DNA of 64,000 nt from Pseudevernia furfuracea. Lineage: Eukaryota; Ascomycota; Lecanoromycetes; Lecanorales; Parmeliaceae. Numbering within the stretch: the first letter of the stretch is position 1; the number at the start of each line of letters is the position of its first letter. The translations under genes were made by a program, and so were the position numbers. Shown here piece after piece: positions 59,539-64,000 of this stretch. The DNA lies in assembly GCA_022315425.1 (NCBI GenBank), contig JAIUPT010000013.1:620001-684000 (forward strand), read 5' to 3'. Below the pieces are notes generated by a model. It worked only from the letters and a program-made list of their open reading frames with translations, searched no databases and had not been told where the DNA came from.

Positions 59539-60513
59539 TCAATCGCTCCTCAGCATACTGTCAACCAAGTCTCCCAAAGGACCCCAGAAGTCTTTCCCGC
59601 TTGCTAAGGTGTGCTCGTCAATGAAGAGGACGTAATGCTTGAAGCTCGTGTTCAGATGAGGCTCTAGTCCGAGCTGAACGACTACCGGATAATGATGACA
59701 GTAGATGTGGGCGTATACTCTGTAGAGTCGCTTGAAAACCTGACGTATCAAGACTGGGAAGGTTTTTGGAAAGGGCACGCCTGGCATTCCAAAATCAGTA
59801 CCATTAGGGGTACAGTATCCTGTCGAACTCACCTATCCTGCTAGGGAACATCGATTCGTTGTCGATGTTACTCTGGACCCATGCCATCAAATGCTCGATA
59901 TATTCAGGTGCAGGCATCTTGGTAGGTCGCTTGAAGTTCTCGGAGTCTTGCCAGAGATATTCGAACCTATTCCATTAGCGGCACACTATAGAATGAGATG
60001 GAAGAAACCTTACTCATCAGTGGCTTTCATCTCTGGACATGACTGTGGAGAGCAGAATTCTGTGATGGAACCGTAAAGAAGATTGATTTGGTTATAGAAA
60101 TCGACGACTGTCAGACGTCAGTCACCTCACGCGGCGGATGCTGTGCTCTCTTTACCATTGACGGCTAGCCATTCACTCAAGTCTTCTCCCTCGGGTAGTT
60201 TCACAGCCTTCCTTAAACTACCGCTCCCGAGAGTCGCCTCGGCGAATTGTCGTAACTGGTAGCTGCTTGTTCCCTTGTTTGCGTGCTTGGGCTTGAATTG
60301 ACCTCTCGTTCTTGCATTTCTAGTGACATCATACTGTAAGCCTAGGTCTTCGTCTCCGTGGACTTGCTTCGGCTGCTTCATTGCTGTAGCATGAATAGCA
60401 AGTGACATGCGGAATGGAGCAATTTGTATCGGAGTAGAGACAGCTGGGAGTGGCTTGGGAGAAACATCGGGGAAGGGAGGAGAGACAAACATTGTGGTAA
60501 TGAATGAAGCCAT
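59539..60513 (-). CDS. MOB1: MOB1 kinase activator
   Basis: Coactivator of NDR/LATS-type kinases (Dbf2 in yeast mitotic exit network, septation in filamentous fungi). Exon 1 is 60513-60491 (MASFITTI...), then a long 171-bp intron (60490-60320), then NARTRGQFKPK, KGTSSYQLRQFAEATLGSGS and KLPEGEDLSEWLAVN. The next exon is VVDFYNQINLLYGSITEFCS with the zinc-binding C-x4-C (CSPQSC), PEMKATDE; then EYLWQDSENFKRPTKMPAPE and a final exon GVPFPKTFPVLIRQVF, then YAHIYCHHYP with the zinc-ligand His residues, and LEPHLNTSFKHYVLFIDEH. About 215 residues, all Mob signatures present. Reading through intron 1 would add about 57 wrong residues. Confidence 0.92.
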
Positions 60514-61624
60514 CTCACTGTTTGCAGTATTTGCGCCTTGATGTCACGCATAGGTTTTACTGCATTCCACTGCGTCAGCCCGGAAATATCCACGCGCGCT
60601 TGCTTATAATGGTACTTACACCGAGTTGGATGACGAGATGACCGAATGCCTTGACAAATTAATTGAAAGGAACGATTATTCGGCTGCGCGGTCTCACTGT
60701 TTACTATTTGATATCGAGGGATTGGCTTGGAGACGAAGCCGCGGTTCAGAGAGATTTAGCGCCCGAGGCCCGCCAAAGCCCAAAATGGTGCTTACATAAG
60801 GTACTTTACGACTACGTCGAGGAGCTAATGTAAAGCCTAAAGTTAGACTCAGTACCTAAGGTACTTAACTTTTTTATTAGCCATGTTAACATCTTAATAG
60901 GTACGAGGGTAAGTATTAGAAACATCTTTCTTCTAGACCCTTACGAAGTTGAAAAGAATTCGGCGGACCGGATCGAAAGCAATTAAAAAAAGTACATATT
61001 TGATTTCTCGGGTGCTTAAGTGGAGTGAAGATCAAATGACGACTATCGAAGGCACTATAATAAATATTATTGAGTAGGTATATAGACGATATAGAGACCG
61101 AGTGAAACCATACTCTAGTCGTCTTATGAAATTAGTACTGACAGAAAAAGAGTAGAATATCTTATATCGGGTAACTACACCCAAAAATAAGACTTAACAG
61201 ACTATTACACTCAGACCCTACCTACCTTATGGTTCACAGTTACAGCTACCCAAATTATTCGGAAAAAAGGTTATTCCGCCCCGTCACTGCAACTCGCAGC
61301 TGTCACCAAAAAGGGTCTGAATCTGAGGCTAGCCTAAAGTAAGGCTACTTGGTCAACACCTATACATATTGTCTCATCTGGAATTCTTCAGCTTCTGCAT
61401 CACAGCATATACTGGGACTAGGCGCCCAGTTATATCTATCATGGAATAGATGGGGCGTTGGAGTATTGAATACCATTGAGAAAGCTCTCGTTGCGTCCGC
61501 GCTGCCTTCGAAGGTCAAGGTTGATGCTAAAGGCATCAACGAAAAAAATTTCAATACTACTGGCATAGCAGCATGATTCAAGGCGCACCGAGGGTCTCTG
61601 GTAGCGACAACAACAATATGCAAT
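60514..61624. other. Intergenic, about 1.1 kb, AT-rich part at 60830-61300
   Basis: Between MOB1 and the RGP1 stop. It holds short inverted GTAAGGTACTT/AAGTACCTTA-like motifs near 60797-60870 and an AT-rich part, perhaps a decayed small element, but no clear TIR pair or TSD could be defined. No gene recognised. Confidence 0.45.
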
Positions 61625-63997
61625 TTATATGGAGAATCCGCCTGCTTCGGCATTCTCATCGAATTTTGCAGTGGCGCCATAGACTTTCAAGGGTACTGTG
61701 ACATCGAAAGTCTCGCATGGTAGCCCTTGCACGGCAGCTAAAACGCTGCCTCTTTCATCTCTAGCTACTTCTTCCATGAGTCCATCGATTCCTTCTTCCA
61801 ATTCCTCGGCATCACCGAGCCGACTGGTGACGAATTCGAACCGTAATTTCCATTCAAGGTTAATGCCGGATGTAATGAACTCGGGGGTTGACGCAGTGGG
61901 AATCATTGGGTTGAAAAGAACTTTCCATGCAGAGATGGTAGACTCAAACTGAGACGCATGAATCCGTCTAGTTACGCGTTGGATACTGGCTTTGGACCGC
62001 AATGCTATCGCGGGATCTATCGTCTCGGCAGTCTCTAAGGTAGCATGTAACGAGTAGCAAGATATGTCCGACTCCTGAAAATCAATGGCGATGGGTACAA
62101 CTTCGCCCAAACGGTAGGCGGGCCTCGCAAGCAGGATCACCGCGACTCGCTCTCCACTTCTTGTTATCTCAAATCGATTTGCGCTGCGATTCGAGGACGT
62201 GGCAACGTTACTTCTGAGTATAGCAATATCAATCGATTCTCTCATAGTACTTGGCTCTTCGCTCATGGTCGTGTGGGATTGCGAGTCAATCTCTGTCGGA
62301 GAGAGGAGACCAAGTCCTGACTCCAGGCGAGGTGTGTAAAGAATCTTCTCTACATATGAAAGAAATTCTGTAGGAGAAGAGTTTGAGGTTTTCAGCGGAG
62401 AAAGATCTCCAGGAATGACTCCAGCTCTACAAACATTGTCAACGCTCGAGGTGGATGCGATGTTCTGCAAGATCGTATGCGGAGACATCAAGTCATGCCC
62501 TAGGATTTCACCGTGGCCTACTCTCGCGTTAGAGAATTGCAAATGCTGACGAAGACTGGATCTTACTATTCACACTGGGCAAAATCCTGAAGGGGATATC
62601 CACACGTTGGACTTGGTGTTGCTGTGTGATATTAGACGCTCGCTGAGTGCCCACGATCAAATTGTAGGATATTTTCATAGCTCGTCCCTTGTATGATGGC
62701 GGTATGCCCTTGGGCAAAGGATGGCTATAGATATAGCTCTTGCTTTCCCCGGGTCCAAGCCGAAGATCTACGAACAAGATCGATTGAGGGGTTGAAAGAA
62801 TGGGAATCGATCTTGCACCTGCGCTGTCGTTTGTCTCTTTGATGCTACTTAATTCGGTCCCACCAAGGAGGCCACCGAGAGAGCCACCGATGTTTCCCCA
62901 GCCTATAGATCCAAGTAGTCCACTCTCTCGCTTGGTTGACATATTGCGTACCACACCTCCACCACCCTGGCCACCGACAATGCCTTTCCTCTTGACTTCT
63001 TCGAATGGCCCTTGGTTGACCAGAGACCCATCAAGGGTGAAGGAGCCGGTAATTTGCCCATAGCCCATCATTAAGACTTCTGGCTTCGAGGCCTTGGCTG
63101 GCGCAAGATAAGATGCTTGCCGACTATGAGCTGGCCTGTGAGCCAGACGGCTATTCTCCCGTGGAATATATTCCGAAGCTAGAGTCTCTGTTGAATTGTT
63201 GCTCATCGAATAGAATTCTCCACTGCTCCGCGGTGTGCCATTAATACTTGGAGAGAGGATCCTCGTGGCTGGCTTGATTTGGTCAAATCCATTGCTGGCG
63301 TCTTGAGACCTCGGAGATAGTCCTCTTCTGATAGGATCAAATGACCGTTCAATGGGTGACCCGGGGATCCGCCCTAAGACTTCACTTATGGAGGTGGGCA
63401 CCTGAGGAAATTTGAAGTTCGGATAGGAACTGCGGTCCCTCGTCCCAGTCACCGGAGAAGCGAGACCGACGCCCGCGACCATTTGATGATTTGGGTGAGG
63501 TATGGTTTGGAGACTCGGACGTTGTCCCGCATACGACGTAGAAGCACGGAAGAAAGGAGAAGGCATAGTAAAGGCCCGCTCATTTTCCGGTGCTGGCCGA
63601 GTGATTAGCACGTAGTGAAGTACGTAGAATGAGAAGTACCTGGTGATGGTCCATTGCTCAGTAGTCTATGCCTCCTAGGCATTACATGCAGACTGGCAGC
63701 GCGAGTATGACTACGGCCTGAGCGTCCGGAGTTCAGCAAATGACTATGCGGAGAGCTCTCATCGTTTGCCTCTCCAAGAATAGAGACAATCGAGACAGAT
63801 CTCCTGTGCTTATTGTCCGCCGGAGTTGAGGCTTTAGACATTCCGTCGTGAACATCAACTGGAGGGGTCTTTGGAAAGCCGTTGGCGCTGCTGAGCGACA
63901 ATGCTTGCTTGTGTGTCCTGGCGTTGGACTGAGAAAACCCTGGCAATGAGGGCGACTTTCTGTGCACAGCACTCGAAGGAGCGTTGGCGGAGCGCAT
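61625..63997 (-). CDS. RGP1: RGP1-like subunit of the Ric1-Rgp1 Ypt6/Rab6 exchange factor (5' end outside window)
   Basis: Arrestin-like Golgi protein that, with Ric1, activates Ypt6 for endosome-to-Golgi traffic. Visible exons: up to 63640 (open to the window edge), 63592-62567 and 62520-61625, with 47 and 46 bp introns in consistent phases. First visible part is a Ser-rich low-complexity linker (RRSVSIVSILGEANDES). Then the conserved LMMGYGQITGSFTLDGSLVN with FEEVKRKGIVGGQGGGG. Next come SILFVDLRLGPGESKSY, then the segment PPSYKGRAMKISYNLIVGTQ and VQRVDIPFRILP. The C-terminal lobe ends with FDVTVPLKVYGATAK and TAA at 61625. The N-terminal arrestin half lies beyond position 64000. Confidence 0.85.
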
Positions 63998-64000
63998 CGG

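Noticed and set aside
1..64000. tRNA, rRNA, CRISPR arrays, bacterial-type operons
   Set aside because: No cloverleaf B-box or rRNA core was spotted by eye, and the organism is a eukaryote; repeats seen are LTRs, TIRs and microsatellites. A tRNAscan run would be needed to exclude tRNAs fully.

Overview
This window is nuclear DNA from a filamentous ascomycete (Pezizomycotina). The evidence is the protein families present, the many short introns (about 45-65 bp, GT..AG, CTAAC/CTGAC-like branch points), a Dicer-like 2 gene, and a long AT-rich tract with the footprint of repeat-induced point mutation (RIP): CpA/TpG largely turned into TpA while CpG is kept. I cannot name the genus or class from sequence alone.

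Left arm (1-33 kb), gene-rich. In order: RFC5-type clamp-loader subunit (partial), a small foldback element, a small hypothetical gene, MRPL16 (minus), RFC1 (plus), an MFS sugar/polyol transporter, the meiotic ZMM protein SPO22/ZIP4 (minus), an AcuM/Rds2-like gluconeogenesis regulator (minus), a CENP-Q/Fta7-like kinetochore protein (plus), a small hypothetical gene, a TMEM135-like membrane protein, a RINGv (MARCH-type) ubiquitin ligase (minus), proteasome alpha-2 (PRE8), Dicer-like 2 (minus) and a DUF2236/mpaB-type oxygenase (minus). These are core functions: replication, meiosis, chromosome segregation, proteolysis, RNA silencing and carbon metabolism. Two subunits of the same clamp loader lie within 7 kb.

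Middle (about 33.66-57.0 kb), a nested transposon island, mostly RIP-degraded. Element I (36824-46718) is a plus-strand Ty3/gypsy chromovirus-like element with LTRs and a 5-bp target-site duplication (TSD). It is interrupted by a solo LTR (38910-39177) and by a short LTR element (Element III, 41197-43383), each with an exact TSD. Element II (47761-56399) is a minus-strand gypsy element with LTRs and TSD, interrupted by a 1227-bp element with long terminal inverted repeats (51158-52384) that shows no RIP and carries an ORF. Solo LTRs also lie at 36002-36255 and 56815-56976. The nesting and the graded RIP damage give a relative insertion order.

Right arm (57-64 kb), gene-rich again: acireductone dioxygenase (ADI1, plus), ATP synthase OSCP subunit (ATP5, minus), MOB1 (minus) and RGP1 (minus, 5' end beyond the window). 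The ADI1 start codon is only about 200 bp from the last solo LTR, and the gene is intact. No tRNA, rRNA or CRISPR array was seen. Exon boundaries were worked out by hand from splice signals, reading frame and family resemblance, and have not been checked against RNA or protein alignments.
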